Assembly: GCF_030690725.1 (NCBI RefSeq)
Contig: NZ_JAUYGD010000065.1
Coordinates: 1 to 64,000 of the forward strand
DNA length: 64,000 nucleotides
DNA from: Pseudomonas sp.
GTDB lineage: Bacteria; Pseudomonadota; Gammaproteobacteria; Pseudomonadales; Pseudomonadaceae
Direction: 5' to 3'
A program made the translations under genes and the position numbers. Under the pieces are notes generated by a model that saw nothing but the letters and a program-made list of their open reading frames with translations, was not told the origin of the DNA and ran no database searches. Of the stretch, positions 54,729 through 63,337 are shown piece after piece. The first letter of the stretch is position 1. Each line of letters opens with the position of its first letter.

Positions 54729-55919
54729 ATGGCCGACTACCTACACGGCGTCCGCGTCATCGAAATCAACGAAGGCACCCGCCCGATTCGTACCATTTCC
54801 ACCGCTGTCGTCGGCCTGGTTGCTACTGCGCCGGATGCCGACCCGCTGGTATTCCCGCTCGACACCCCGGTGCTCATCACCAACGTGCAAACCGCACTCG
54901 GCAAGGCCGGTACCACTGGCACCCTGCGCGCCAGCCTGCAGGCCATTGCCGACCAGACCAAGCCTTTCACCATCGTCGTGCGTGTAGCGGTTGGCGAAGG
55001 TGCAGACCCGGCGGCTATCGAGGCAGCCACCGTCAGCAACCTTATCGGCACCACCACTGCCGAGGGCAAATACACCGGCATGAAAGCCCTGCTCGCCGCC
55101 AAAGGTAAGCTCGGCATGGTGCCTCGCATCCTCGGCGTACCGGGGCTGGATAGCTTGCCAGTCGCCACCGCCCTGGTCAGCATCGCCCAGGCTCTGCGCG
55201 CCTTCGCCTACGTATCCGCCCACGACTGCAAAACCAAGGAAGAAGCCGTCGCCTACCGCGATAACTTCGGCGCCCGTGAAGTCATGGTCATCTGGCCAAG
55301 CTTCCAGAAGTGGGACACCACCGCCAGCGCTACCGTCGAATCCCCTGCCGTTGCTGTGGCCCTGGGCCTGCGCGCCAAGCTGGATAAAGACATCGGCTGG
55401 CACAAAACCCTGTCCAACATCCCGGTCAACGGCGTTACCGGCATCAGCGCGGACGTCTGGTGGGATCTGCAAAACCCAGCCACCGACGCCAACTACCTCA
55501 ACGAGGCCGAGGTCACCACCCTCATCCAAGAGGCTGGCTTCCGCTTCTGGGGCTCGCGCACCTGCTCCGAAGATCCGCTCTTTGCCTTTGAGAACTACAC
55601 CCGCACCGCCCAGGTGCTGGCAGACACCATGGCCGAGGCGCACTTCTGGGCAGTCGACAAGCCCATGCACCCATCCCTGGTGCGCGACATCATCGAAGGC
55701 ATCAACGCCAAGTTCCGCGAGCTGAAAAGCGCCGGCTACATCATCGACGGCCAGTGCTGGTACGACGAAGCCGCCAACGACGCCGTAACCCTCAAGGCCG
55801 GCAAGCTGTTTATCGATTACGACTACACCCCGGTGCCGCCGCTCGAAGACCTCACTCTGCGTCAGCGCATCACTGATCGCTACCTGGTCGACTTCGCCGC
55901 GCGCATCAACGCCGGCTAA
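54729..55919 (+). CDS. Tail sheath protein (P2 gpFI family)
   Basis: A 396-aa contractile sheath subunit: YLHGVRVIEINEGTRPIRT at the start, TAVVGLVATAPDADP, VPRILGVPGLDS and the C-terminal GYIIDGQCWYDEAANDA and RQRITDRYLVDF. All are hallmarks of the family. First gene of the PF operon. RBS is weak (AGGCAACCCCC). Confidence 0.95.
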   Translation: MADYLHGVRVIEINEGTRPIRTISTAVVGLVATAPDADPLVFPLDTPVLITNVQTALGKAGTTGTLRASLQAIADQTKPFTIVVRVAVGEGADPAAIEAATVSNLIGTTTAEGKYTGMKALLAAKGKLGMVPRILGVPGLDSLPVATALVSIAQALRAFAYVSAHDCKTKEEAVAYRDNFGAREVMVIWPSFQKWDTTASATVESPAVAVALGLRAKLDKDIGWHKTLSNIPVNGVTGISADVWWDLQNPATDANYLNEAEVTTLIQEAGFRFWGSRTCSEDPLFAFENYTRTAQVLADTMAEAHFWAVDKPMHPSLVRDIIEGINAKFRELKSAGYIIDGQCWYDEAANDAVTLKAGKLFIDYDYTPVPPLEDLTLRQRITDRYLVDFAARINAG

Positions 55920-55976
55920 CCCATTGCCCGCGCGGTCACGGCCGCGCCTGCCCCTAATTGCTAGGAGAGCGCCACC

Positions 55977-56492
55977 ATGGCCATGCCCCGCAAGCTAAAG
56001 AACATGAACCTGTTTAACGACGGCACCAGCTACCTCGGTGTTTCCAAATCCGTCACCCTGCCGGCCCTGGGCCGCAAAATGGAAAGCTACCGGGGCGGCG
56101 GCATGCACGGCCCGGTCAAGACAGACCTCGGCTTTAGCGACGACGGCCTGCAGCTGGAATGGACCCTCGGTGGCGTCGACCTGACCGTGCTCAAGCAGTT
56201 CGGCATGGTCAAAGCCGACGGGGTCATGCTGCGCTTTGCCGGTGCCTACCAGCAGGACGACACCGGCGAAGTGGTTGCCGTGGAAATCGTTGTGCGCGGC
56301 CGTCACGAAACCATCGAAATGGGCGATGCCGCCGCCGGTGAAGACACCGAGCACAGCATCACCACCACCTGCAGCTACTACAAGCTCACCGTAAACGGCG
56401 AAGAAGTGATCGAAATCGACCTCCTCAACTTTATTGAGAAAGTCGGTGGCGTCGACATGCTCGCCGAGCAGCGCAAAGCCATCGGCATCTAA
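55977..56492 (+). CDS. Major tail tube protein (P2 gpFII family)
   Basis: A 171-aa tube subunit: PRKLKNMNLFNDGTSYLGV, LPALGRKMESYRGGGM, and EHSITTTCSYYKLTVNGEEVIEIDLLN read in sections. Family length is about 170. TAGGAGAG upstream supports the ATG at 55977. Confidence 0.95.
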   Translation: MAMPRKLKNMNLFNDGTSYLGVSKSVTLPALGRKMESYRGGGMHGPVKTDLGFSDDGLQLEWTLGGVDLTVLKQFGMVKADGVMLRFAGAYQQDDTGEVVAVEIVVRGRHETIEMGDAAAGEDTEHSITTTCSYYKLTVNGEEVIEIDLLNFIEKVGGVDMLAEQRKAIGI

Positions 56493-56560
56493 GCCCGCAT
56501 CGCTCAACCATGCCGCGCCTGCACTGGGCGGCACCCCCATCACCGCAAAGGAGCAACCCC

Positions 56561-56929
56561 ATGGCAAAGACCGACGACCAAACCACCGCAGCCAAGAGCG
56601 CCCCGGCCGATACCACCGCAGCAGAGCAACCAGCCCTGCCCGACAACGTCGTGGTGCTCGATGAACCCATCGTGCGCGGCACCACCACCATCACCCAGGT
56701 AGAACTGCGCAAACCCATGTCCGGCGAGCTGCGCGGCGTATCCCTGAGCGATCTGCTCAACCTGGAAGTCAACGCCCTGCGCAAGGTGCTGCCACGCATC
56801 ACCACGCCAACCCTCACTGACATCGAAGTGGGCCGCATGGACCCAGCAGACCTGCTGGAACTGGGCAACAAGGTGGGTCTTTTTTTGTTGAGGAAATCGA
56901 TGAAGGCGGAAGTCTTCCTCACTGCGTAG
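56561..56929 (+). CDS. Tail assembly chaperone E (P2 gpE, unshifted product)
   Basis: A 122-aa protein: VVVLDEPIVRGTTTITQVELRKP, read in part, and SGELRGVSLSDLLNLEV, matching gpE. Start at 56561 with AAAGGAG upstream. Near its end the message holds the slippery heptamer T_TTT_TTG (56881-56887) in the right phase for -1 frameshifting. Without slippage the protein ends after AEVFLTA. Confidence 0.93.
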   Translation: MAKTDDQTTAAKSAPADTTAAEQPALPDNVVVLDEPIVRGTTTITQVELRKPMSGELRGVSLSDLLNLEVNALRKVLPRITTPTLTDIEVGRMDPADLLELGNKVGLFLLRKSMKAEVFLTA

Positions 56930-57060
56930 ACGATGCCATGGCCGACCTGGCCGTGGTGTTTCACTGGCAGCCGTCCGCCATGGACGGCCTCAGCCTCACC
57001 GAACTGATGGAATGGCGCGAACGGGCGCGGGTACGGAGCCAAAGCGATGGCAGCAAATAA
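56561..57060 (+). CDS. Tail assembly chaperone E+E' (programmed -1 frameshift product)
   Basis: Slippage at T_TTT_TTG (56881-56887) re-reads base 56887 and continues in the -1 frame: join(56561..56887, 56887..57060), 166 aa. The extension begins VEEIDEGGSLPHCVDDAMA and has VVFHWQPSAMDGLSLTELMEWRERA, read in part. This is typical of the gpE' C terminus. Its stop lies 14 nt inside the tape-measure gene. The ratio of the two products governs tape-measure assembly in P2 and lambda; the heptamer and frames are read directly, and the shift itself is inferred by homology. Confidence 0.88.
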
Positions 57061-59617
57061 GCTACAACTGCAAGTCATCCTCTCCGCCCTGGACAAAGCC
57101 ACCGCCCCGCTCAAGCGCATCCAGGGCGGCAGCCTCGGTGCTGCCAAAGCCCTGAAAGAGGCCCGCGACAAGCTCAAGGAACTCAACACCCAGCAGAAGG
57201 ACATCAGCGCCTGGCGCACCCAGCGCGCTGCTGCAGAGCAAACCGAACAATCCCTGGGCGCAGCGCGCGACAAGGTCAAACAGCTAAGCCGCGAGTTTGC
57301 CGCCACAGGCGCACCCACCCGGCAGATGACCCGCGACCTAAAGTCAGCCATCCGCGAGGCCACAGCGCTCAAACGCCAGCACAGTGAGCAGCAAACCCAG
57401 CTGCAAGGCCTGCGCACCAAGCTCAACGCCGCCGGCATCAGTACCCGCAACCTGGGGCAAGATGAACGCGACCTGCGCACTAAAATTGCCGCCACCAACG
57501 ACGCCATCAGCGAGCAAGGCCGGCGCATGCAGCGGCTAGCCACCCAACAAAAGCGCCTGGCGTTGGCAAAGTCGCAGTACGAAAAGACGCAAGGCATGGC
57601 CGGCAACATGGCGGCGAGCGGGGCGGCAGGGCTTGCATCGGGGTATGCCATTAGTCGGCCACTCAAGGGCATCGTGGATGCCTTCGCTCCAGCTGAGGAC
57701 GCAGCCACCCAGCTAAAGGCCGCCATGATGGGCAGCGACGGCAGCGTATCTGCCGAATTCCAGAAAATCACCGACCTCGCGAACAGCCTAGGCGACCGCC
57801 TGCCAGGTACCACCGCCGACTTTCAGGAAATGATGACCATGCTGCGCCGCCAGGGCCTCAGCGCGGCCAACATCCTGGGCGGTACCGGCGAAGCTGCGGC
57901 ATACCTGGGCGTACAGCTGAAAATGCCCGTCATGGAAGCGGCCGAATTCGCAGCCAAGATGCAGGACGCCACACGCACCAGCGAGAAAGACATGCTCGGG
58001 CTGATGGACACTATCCAGCGCACTTACTACTTGGGTGTGGACAGCGGCAACATGCTGCAGGGCTTCAGCAAGATTTCCCCAGTCATGGGCATCATCAAGC
58101 AGCAAGGCCTGGAAGCCGCCAATACCTTGAGCCCGCTGCTCGTGATGATGGACCAGACCGGCATGGCTGGAGAGTCCGCAGGTAACGCCCTTCGCAAAGT
58201 GTTCCAGTCCGGCCTCAATATGAAGAAGGTCGCCAAAGCCAACGATGAGTTAAAGGCGCTCGGCATCAGCATGGATTTCACTGACGGCAAAGGTGAGTTC
58301 GGCGGCATGGAAAAGCTCTTTGCCCAGCTCGAAAAGCTCAAGGGTCTATCTGCTGTAAAGCGTACCAGCGTGATGAAAACCGTCTTTGGCGATGATGCTG
58401 AAACACTCTCAACCGTTGAAACGATGATGAACAAAGGCATGGCAGGCTATGAGGAAATAGCCGCCAAAATGCAGGCCCAGGCCGACCTGCGTATGCGTGT
58501 TAACGAGCAGCTCGGCACGCTCACCAACGTCATGGAAGCCGCCCAAGGCAGCTGGACGAACGCCATGGCCGAAGTTGGCGTTGCCATCGCGCCGGAACTG
58601 AAAGAGTTTGTCACCGTGCTCGGTGACGTAGCTGTAAAGGTCAAAGGCTGGGTCAAAGAAAACCCGCAACTCACGGCACAGCTCGTTAAAACCGCTGCTG
58701 GCTTTGCACTACTGCTCACTCTGGGTGGTGGTATTGCAATTATGCTGGCAAGCATCCTCGGCCCCATTGCCATGGTGCGTTATGGCATAGCCCTACTCAC
58801 CATCAAAAGCCTCGGCCTGGTTACCGGCATAAAGGCCCTGGGCAGTGCGCTGCTGTGGGTAGGCAAGGCGGTGCTGCTGGTGGGCCGCGCGCTGATGCTT
58901 AACCCTATCGGCCTGGCCGTGACCGCCATCGCCGCCGCCGTGTACTTGATCTACGCCAACTGGGACAAACTCGGCCCCTACTTCGCTGGCATGTGGGCTG
59001 AGGTCAAAGCGGGCTTTTCCGGCGGCCTGGGCGGCATCCTCACCACACTGGCCAATTTCAACCCCATCGGCCTGGTCTACCGCGCGTTTGCCGAGGTGCT
59101 CAACTACCTGGGGCTGGATCTGCCCGTGCGGTTTACCGAGTTCGGCAGCATGATCGTGCGGGGCCTGGTCAACGGCCTGATGTCGGGCATGGGGCAAATC
59201 AAGTCAGCCATCACCACCCTGGGTGACTCAACCATTGGCTGGTTCAAAGAGAAGCTCGGCATCCACAGCCCATCGCGCGTGTTTGCCACCCTGGGCGGCT
59301 TCACCATGGCCGGGCTGGCCAACGGCCTGGCAGGCGGCGAAGGCGACGTGCTCAAGCAGATCGCCGGCACCGCAAAGCGCCTGGCCAGTTCCGGCGCCGA
59401 CATGCTCAGCGGCAAAAGCATCAGCTTTGACAGCCGCCCGCCTATCTCGGCGTCTGCTGGCGGCATGGTTATCCAGGGCGATACCAACCACTTCCAGATC
59501 CACGCTACGCCTGGCACTGACGTTGCCGGCCTGCAGCGGATGATCAACCAGATGCTCGATGAGCGTGAACGCAACAAAGCCACCCGTATTCGCTCACGCC
59601 TTGGCGACCTGGAGTAA
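57047..59617 (+). CDS. Tail tape-measure protein T (P2 gpT family)
   Basis: An 856-aa protein that sets tail length. An N-terminal coiled coil covers about residues 1-190 (DKLKELNTQQKDISAWRTQ). Then the TP901-type tape-measure core (FQEMMTMLRRQGLSAANIL, AGNALRKVFQSGLNMKK) is followed by a run of hydrophobic helices (about 540-640: FALLLTLGGGIAIMLASILG, then AVTAIAAAVYLIYANWDKLG). The C terminus has GIHSPSRVFATLGGFTMAGLA, common in tail proteins. The start lies within the E' frame. Confidence 0.94.
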   Translation: MAANKLQLQVILSALDKATAPLKRIQGGSLGAAKALKEARDKLKELNTQQKDISAWRTQRAAAEQTEQSLGAARDKVKQLSREFAATGAPTRQMTRDLKSAIREATALKRQHSEQQTQLQGLRTKLNAAGISTRNLGQDERDLRTKIAATNDAISEQGRRMQRLATQQKRLALAKSQYEKTQGMAGNMAASGAAGLASGYAISRPLKGIVDAFAPAEDAATQLKAAMMGSDGSVSAEFQKITDLANSLGDRLPGTTADFQEMMTMLRRQGLSAANILGGTGEAAAYLGVQLKMPVMEAAEFAAKMQDATRTSEKDMLGLMDTIQRTYYLGVDSGNMLQGFSKISPVMGIIKQQGLEAANTLSPLLVMMDQTGMAGESAGNALRKVFQSGLNMKKVAKANDELKALGISMDFTDGKGEFGGMEKLFAQLEKLKGLSAVKRTSVMKTVFGDDAETLSTVETMMNKGMAGYEEIAAKMQAQADLRMRVNEQLGTLTNVMEAAQGSWTNAMAEVGVAIAPELKEFVTVLGDVAVKVKGWVKENPQLTAQLVKTAAGFALLLTLGGGIAIMLASILGPIAMVRYGIALLTIKSLGLVTGIKALGSALLWVGKAVLLVGRALMLNPIGLAVTAIAAAVYLIYANWDKLGPYFAGMWAEVKAGFSGGLGGILTTLANFNPIGLVYRAFAEVLNYLGLDLPVRFTEFGSMIVRGLVNGLMSGMGQIKSAITTLGDSTIGWFKEKLGIHSPSRVFATLGGFTMAGLANGLAGGEGDVLKQIAGTAKRLASSGADMLSGKSISFDSRPPISASAGGMVIQGDTNHFQIHATPGTDVAGLQRMINQMLDERERNKATRIRSRLGDLE

Positions 59618-59623
59618 AGCACC

Positions 59624-60064
59624 ATGATGATGGCCCTCGGCATGTTCGTGTTCAGCCTGCACACCCTCGCCTACCAGGAGCTGCAGCGCCAAACCGACTG
59701 GCGCCACCCCAGCAGCAGCCGCGTGGGCACCAACCCCGCGCTGCAGTTTGCCGGTCGAGGTGACGACGCAATCACCATGCCCGGCATCATTCTGCCAGAG
59801 CTGGCCGGTAGCCCTATCAGCCTGGACGCCCTGCGCATGATGGCCGACACCGGCAAAGCCTGGCCCCTGGTCGAAGGCACTGGGCGCATCCTGGGCATTT
59901 GGGTGATCGAGAGCGTAAGCGAGACCCGCACCCTGTTTTTCCCGGACGGTACCGCGCGGCGCATCGAGTTCAGCATCAGCCTCAAGCGCGTCGATGACGG
60001 CAAGGTCGACATGCTCGGCGCCGCCATCGGCACCGGCGCCAACATCCTCCGGGCCGTGCTGTGA
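59624..60064 (+). CDS. Tail protein U (P2 gpU family)
   Basis: A 146-aa protein: MFVFSLHTLAYQELQRQTDW, NPALQFAGRGDDAITMPG, then LDALRMMADTGKAWPLVEG. All match gpU, a tail terminator or initiator component. It has three Met at its start (MMM), so the exact start could be the first, second or third ATG. It overlaps D by 4 nt. Confidence 0.93.
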   Translation: MMMALGMFVFSLHTLAYQELQRQTDWRHPSSSRVGTNPALQFAGRGDDAITMPGIILPELAGSPISLDALRMMADTGKAWPLVEGTGRILGIWVIESVSETRTLFFPDGTARRIEFSISLKRVDDGKVDMLGAAIGTGANILRAVL

Positions 60065-61344
60065 GTGCCGCAGTACTAGCCGCTGGCAAGGCAGCTATCG
60101 CCGATGTTATCGGCGTGGTGCGCGATGCTGGCAAGCGCCTGCTGGGTGACAACAACTACCCAGCCGCCATTTACCGCCTCACCGTCGACGGTACCGATAT
60201 CGCCCAACTCATCAGCCCCCGGCTGATGAGCATGAACCTCACGGACAACCGCGGCATTGAGGCCGACACGCTCGACATCAGCCTCAGCGACCACGACGGC
60301 CTGCTCAGCATCCCGCCCAAGGGCGCCGTGCTGCGCCTCTGGCTGGGCTGGGCAGACACTGGCCTGGTCGACAAAGGCACCTACACCGTGGACGAAACCG
60401 AGCACAGCGGCGCGCCCGACGTGCTCAACATCCGCGCCCGCAGCGCCGATCTGCGTAAAGGGCTGAAAACCAAACGGGAAACCAGCTGGGCCAACACCAC
60501 CCTGGGCGCCGTGCTGCAAACCATCGCCAGCCGCAACCAGCTCACCGCCCGCATCAGTGCCGCCCTGACTGCCTTGCCCATCCTGCAGCTGGACCAGGCC
60601 AACGAGTCCGACGCCAACATCCTTACCCGCCTAGGTGAGGAGTTCGACGCGGTGGCCACCGTCAAAGCCGGCTGCCTGCTGTGCATCCCGGCCGGCAAAT
60701 CGCAAACCCCCAGCGGCCTCAGCCTGCCGCATGTCACCCTTACCCGGGCGGACGGTGATGGCCACCGCTACCTGCAGGCCGACCGCGACAGTTACGACGG
60801 TGTGCGCGCCTACTTCTACGACATCAACAGCGCCAAAAAGCAGGAAGCCATTGCCGGCGGCGGCGAGAACCTCAAGGATCTGCGCCACAGCTACAGCGAC
60901 CGCGAATCCGCACTGCGCGCAGCCAGGGCCGAATGGAACCGCCTGCAACGCGGTACCGCCACACTCAGCTACACCCTGGCCAGAGGCCGCCCCGACCTGA
61001 TACCGGAACTGACCTACACCCTGGTGGGAGTCAAAGCGGAGATAGACGCCATCATCTGGCACGGCGGCAACGTGCAGCACAGCCTCACGGCGGATGCCGG
61101 CTACATCACCAGCCTAGAGCTGGAGAGCCAGCTGCCTGAAGACACCGTCGACGGCTTGTACGAGGAAGGGGCTGCCAACTACACCGGGATAATCGCCTAC
61201 TACCGCGACGCCAAATCAGGCACCCAGAAAGCCATCACCGCAGGCGACCAGGCCAAACCCCGCCGGCTAACCCACCTCTACGCCAGCAAGGCCAGCGCGC
61301 AGCGGGCGGTGGATCGAGAGTGGCAGCGGCTGCAGGCCAACTAG
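60061..61344 (+). CDS. Late tail protein D (P2 gpD family, baseplate hub)
   Basis: A 427-aa hub protein, GTG start. Features are YRLTVDGTDIAQLISPRLMS, TDNRGIEADTLDISLSDHDG and LRLWLGWADTGLVDKG. An internal duplication is visible: YDGVRAYFYDINSAKKQEAIA ... RAARAEWNRLQ (about 244-296), shortened here, and YTGIIAYYRDAKSGTQKAIT ... RAVDREWQRLQ (about 374-427) align. Last structural gene; a GC-rich hairpin without a U-run follows (61350-61375). Confidence 0.93.
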   Translation: MSAAVLAAGKAAIADVIGVVRDAGKRLLGDNNYPAAIYRLTVDGTDIAQLISPRLMSMNLTDNRGIEADTLDISLSDHDGLLSIPPKGAVLRLWLGWADTGLVDKGTYTVDETEHSGAPDVLNIRARSADLRKGLKTKRETSWANTTLGAVLQTIASRNQLTARISAALTALPILQLDQANESDANILTRLGEEFDAVATVKAGCLLCIPAGKSQTPSGLSLPHVTLTRADGDGHRYLQADRDSYDGVRAYFYDINSAKKQEAIAGGGENLKDLRHSYSDRESALRAARAEWNRLQRGTATLSYTLARGRPDLIPELTYTLVGVKAEIDAIIWHGGNVQHSLTADAGYITSLELESQLPEDTVDGLYEEGAANYTGIIAYYRDAKSGTQKAITAGDQAKPRRLTHLYASKASAQRAVDREWQRLQAN

Positions 61345-61349
61345 AAACA

Positions 61350-61375
61350 AGAAGGCCCCTAATTTGGGGCCTTCT
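61350..61375. terminator. Hairpin between gene D and the leftward small gene
   Basis: AGAAGGCCCC-TAATTT-GGGGCCTTCT is a perfect 10-bp stem between converging genes. T-runs are poor on both strands, so strength is uncertain, but placement fits a shared terminator. Confidence 0.65.
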
Positions 61376-61379
61376 AGTG

Positions 61380-61565
61380 TTAATCAGCTGGCAAGCGCAT
61401 AACCAACGCCTCCATCATTCTAATCATCATCAACCGCTCAGGCCCTTCGAGCTGGCGGTAGAACCTCAATACAAGCCACTCCTCTGGCGTCATGCTATCC
61501 ATCATGGGCTGCGCAACCCTCCCCCCTGGTTGATCGCCTACAGCCTCAAGAACTTCGGTCTTCAT
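61380..61565 (-). CDS. Small helical phage protein (61 aa)
   Basis: The ATG at 61565 has CGGAG seven bases upstream; the ATG two codons earlier is too close to it. The protein ends with a helical stretch (MTPEEWLVLRFYRQLEGPERL, part) in which FYRQL...R...RMMEAL resembles the end of the gene at the right edge of the window (NYRQLPTEDRAGVTKIV). Such tails occur in short phage regulators. There is no zinc motif, so it is not the expected Ogr. It may be a small lysogeny or moron protein. Confidence 0.55.
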   Translation of the reverse strand: MKTEVLEAVGDQPGGRVAQPMMDSMTPEEWLVLRFYRQLEGPERLMMIRMMEALVMRLPAD

Positions 61566-61674
61566 CTGCATACTCCGTTATTGGCAGTGAGTCTCTGACC
61601 ATACCGCCAACTTTCAGAATGCAAGCCCCCTCTGGAGTCGTACTTGCAGCCGGCTAAAGCCTTTCTCAAGGCAA

Positions 61675-61700
61675 TAAAAAAGGGCACCCCAAGGTGCCCT
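61675..61700 (-). terminator. Terminator of the leftward accessory operon
   Basis: On the minus strand AGGGCACC-TTGG-GGTGCCCT is followed by TTTTTATT. It lies 15 bp past the stop of the 4-TM protein gene and closes the cassette that enters from the right. Confidence 0.92.
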
Positions 61701-61715
61701 ATTTAATCGTCCAGA

Positions 61716-62249
61716 TTACTTGTCAGACTTGGGGCCCAGGGAGCCCAGCTTCTTAGCCAGCTGTTTACTTCTGCTGCTGCGCTCAAACACCGTGCTCTTG
61801 AAGTTCGAGATTTCCCGCCACTCATGGAGGATCAGGAAGAAGCTCGAAACACTAATCCCCAAACTCAGGCCGGTGAAAACCGTTACAGCATGGTAGACGC
61901 TCCAGCTAGTTGGCGAAAACCACAGGCCAAAGGCAATGGTAATGGCCGACAGCATGTAAAAGATCAGCGCAATCTGGACTTGCCGAACCTTCTCAGAAAC
62001 GGTGACCCTGATCCGACGGCGCTCACTTCCTGAAAGCCCTTTTGTTTCCCGGATGCTGTTCAGATTCACCCACAGCTGAATAGCGAAACCCATTGGCAAC
62101 AGAAAAACGGTTAGAAGGCCCCACTGCACGACAGGGGGCGTTGTCTGATCAAATGACGAAACAATGTAGTGAGCAAGCAGCGCGCCCATAGCGGCGGACA
62201 ACACCACTGCTAGCACCCCTAAACCTGTCCAACCACCTTGATTTTTCAT
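61716..62249 (-). CDS. Four-TM membrane protein, candidate RexB-like effector
   Basis: A 177-aa polytopic protein with four predicted membrane helices (about 9-30, 41-62, 91-111, 118-142), a short basic cytosolic loop between helices 2 and 3 (GSERRRIRVTVSEKVRQ) and a basic C-terminal tail (RSSRSKQLAKKLG). lambda RexB (144 aa) has the same plan: four helices, with a basic loop after the second. No residue-level family assignment is possible by eye. The ATG at 62249 has AAGAG at good distance. It starts 3 bp after the 354-aa gene's stop, so they are co-expressed. The GTG one codon earlier is an alternative start. Confidence 0.72.
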   Translation of the reverse strand: MKNQGGWTGLGVLAVVLSAAMGALLAHYIVSSFDQTTPPVVQWGLLTVFLLPMGFAIQLWVNLNSIRETKGLSGSERRRIRVTVSEKVRQVQIALIFYMLSAITIAFGLWFSPTSWSVYHAVTVFTGLSLGISVSSFFLILHEWREISNFKSTVFERSSRSKQLAKKLGSLGPKSDK

Positions 62250-62252
62250 CAC

Positions 62253-63317
62253 TTACTCTTCTGCATTCTGCTCTGGGTCGACATCGCCTTGGCGAAGCTT
62301 ACTGACCAGCCAACCGTGCATTTTATGGTATAGGACACCCTCATCAAGGAGTCCATTATCCAACTTTGAGACCGATATCGGGCCAGATAGTTTGAGGTCA
62401 TTGCCCTTGATCTCACCACCGCCATTCAGGGAGATCCTGACGTCGGCCTCGTCGACATGCCGCAACGAGGTCGCGATGTTATCAAGCATCTGCTGGCCCA
62501 TCTTCGTCGTCTGACGAACGTAGGTAATTTCCAGACTGACCTTGAGGTTGGCCTCATCCAAGTCATCCTCCAGATCCAGCCGGTTAAACCAGTCAGCACC
62601 CAGAGCAGCCTTGATCACATCACCAGCAAACCCGGTAGGGAAGAAGCGAACGCGGCGAGCATCTATGCCTTGTTCTTCCTCAGCGGCTGCAGCGGCGGGC
62701 TGTGCAACCCTTTCCCCTTCGGGCACAACCTCAGCAGTGGTCACGGGCGAACCAACCTCGATCTTCTTCACCGGTGACCGGGCCACCCGCTCAAATGTTT
62801 CTTGGGATGGCTGATCCTGCAGGATGATAGAGGTTCCGACTGCAACCCCACCGAAGCTACCGATCAGCCACCCCAGATGCGCCTCCAGCTCACGCGAGCG
62901 CAAAGCACTCGATTGCAGCACCACAAGATGGTTTTCAAAAACGCCGAAGTACAGGAAAGAGTCGACGAACTCTTTACGGTGCTGCTCGCGCTCAGCAGGA
63001 GCCTCGATATTGTTCAGCGCTTCATTGGTTAGCGCATCAAGGGCATAAGACTCAGCTTCATCATTCAGCGTGATATACGCCTGGCTACGCCCAGGCTCGA
63101 AGTAAATCATCTGGCAAAAAAGCATGCCGTTGTAATCACGCTTATGGTTCACCACCCGGAAGCTGTTGGTGTCGGCGCTGACTATTTCTTTGCGATGCCC
63201 AACTTTATGTGCCGGACTACCTTCGGCAAAAACCCGGCCGAGAATCTCTTGCAGATTGCCGCCACCGCTGATGACGGCACGCTTGTAGTGGATTGTTTTC
63301 GATACCGTCTCTGCCAT
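62253..63317 (-). CDS. Two-domain soluble protein, candidate RexA-like sensor
   Basis: A 354-aa cytosolic protein without a recognised domain. Domain 1 covers about 1-175 and domain 2 about 222-345. They are joined by an Ala/Glu/Pro-rich linker (QPAAAAAEEEQG). Short stretches recall lambda RexA from memory: domain 1 has FENHLVVLQ...LGWLIG (about 127-153) against RexA's VEGDTIGF...FLIG, and domain 2 has GDVIKAALGAD (232-242) against GDILKVLGATD. No catalytic motif is seen. AAGGGAAAACA precedes the ATG. The gene lies between a zinc-ribbon gene and the 4-TM gene. A distant RexA relation is a hypothesis; an unrelated phage-defence or moron protein is the alternative. Confidence 0.65.
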   Translation of the reverse strand: MAETVSKTIHYKRAVISGGGNLQEILGRVFAEGSPAHKVGHRKEIVSADTNSFRVVNHKRDYNGMLFCQMIYFEPGRSQAYITLNDEAESYALDALTNEALNNIEAPAEREQHRKEFVDSFLYFGVFENHLVVLQSSALRSRELEAHLGWLIGSFGGVAVGTSIILQDQPSQETFERVARSPVKKIEVGSPVTTAEVVPEGERVAQPAAAAAEEEQGIDARRVRFFPTGFAGDVIKAALGADWFNRLDLEDDLDEANLKVSLEITYVRQTTKMGQQMLDNIATSLRHVDEADVRISLNGGGEIKGNDLKLSGPISVSKLDNGLLDEGVLYHKMHGWLVSKLRQGDVDPEQNAEE

Positions 63318-63337
63318 TGTTTTCCCTTCCTATTGTT

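Noticed and set aside
61380..61565. Ogr/Delta late activator
   Set aside because: P2 has Ogr beside gene D, but this 61-aa protein has no Cys at all and cannot be a zinc finger.
61716..63317. Kiwa (KwaA/KwaB) as identity of the 4-TM plus soluble pair
   Set aside because: The membrane partner also has four helices, but the gene order is reversed and I see no resemblance to the KwaB family; the Rex-like reading fits order and topology better. A profile search would decide.
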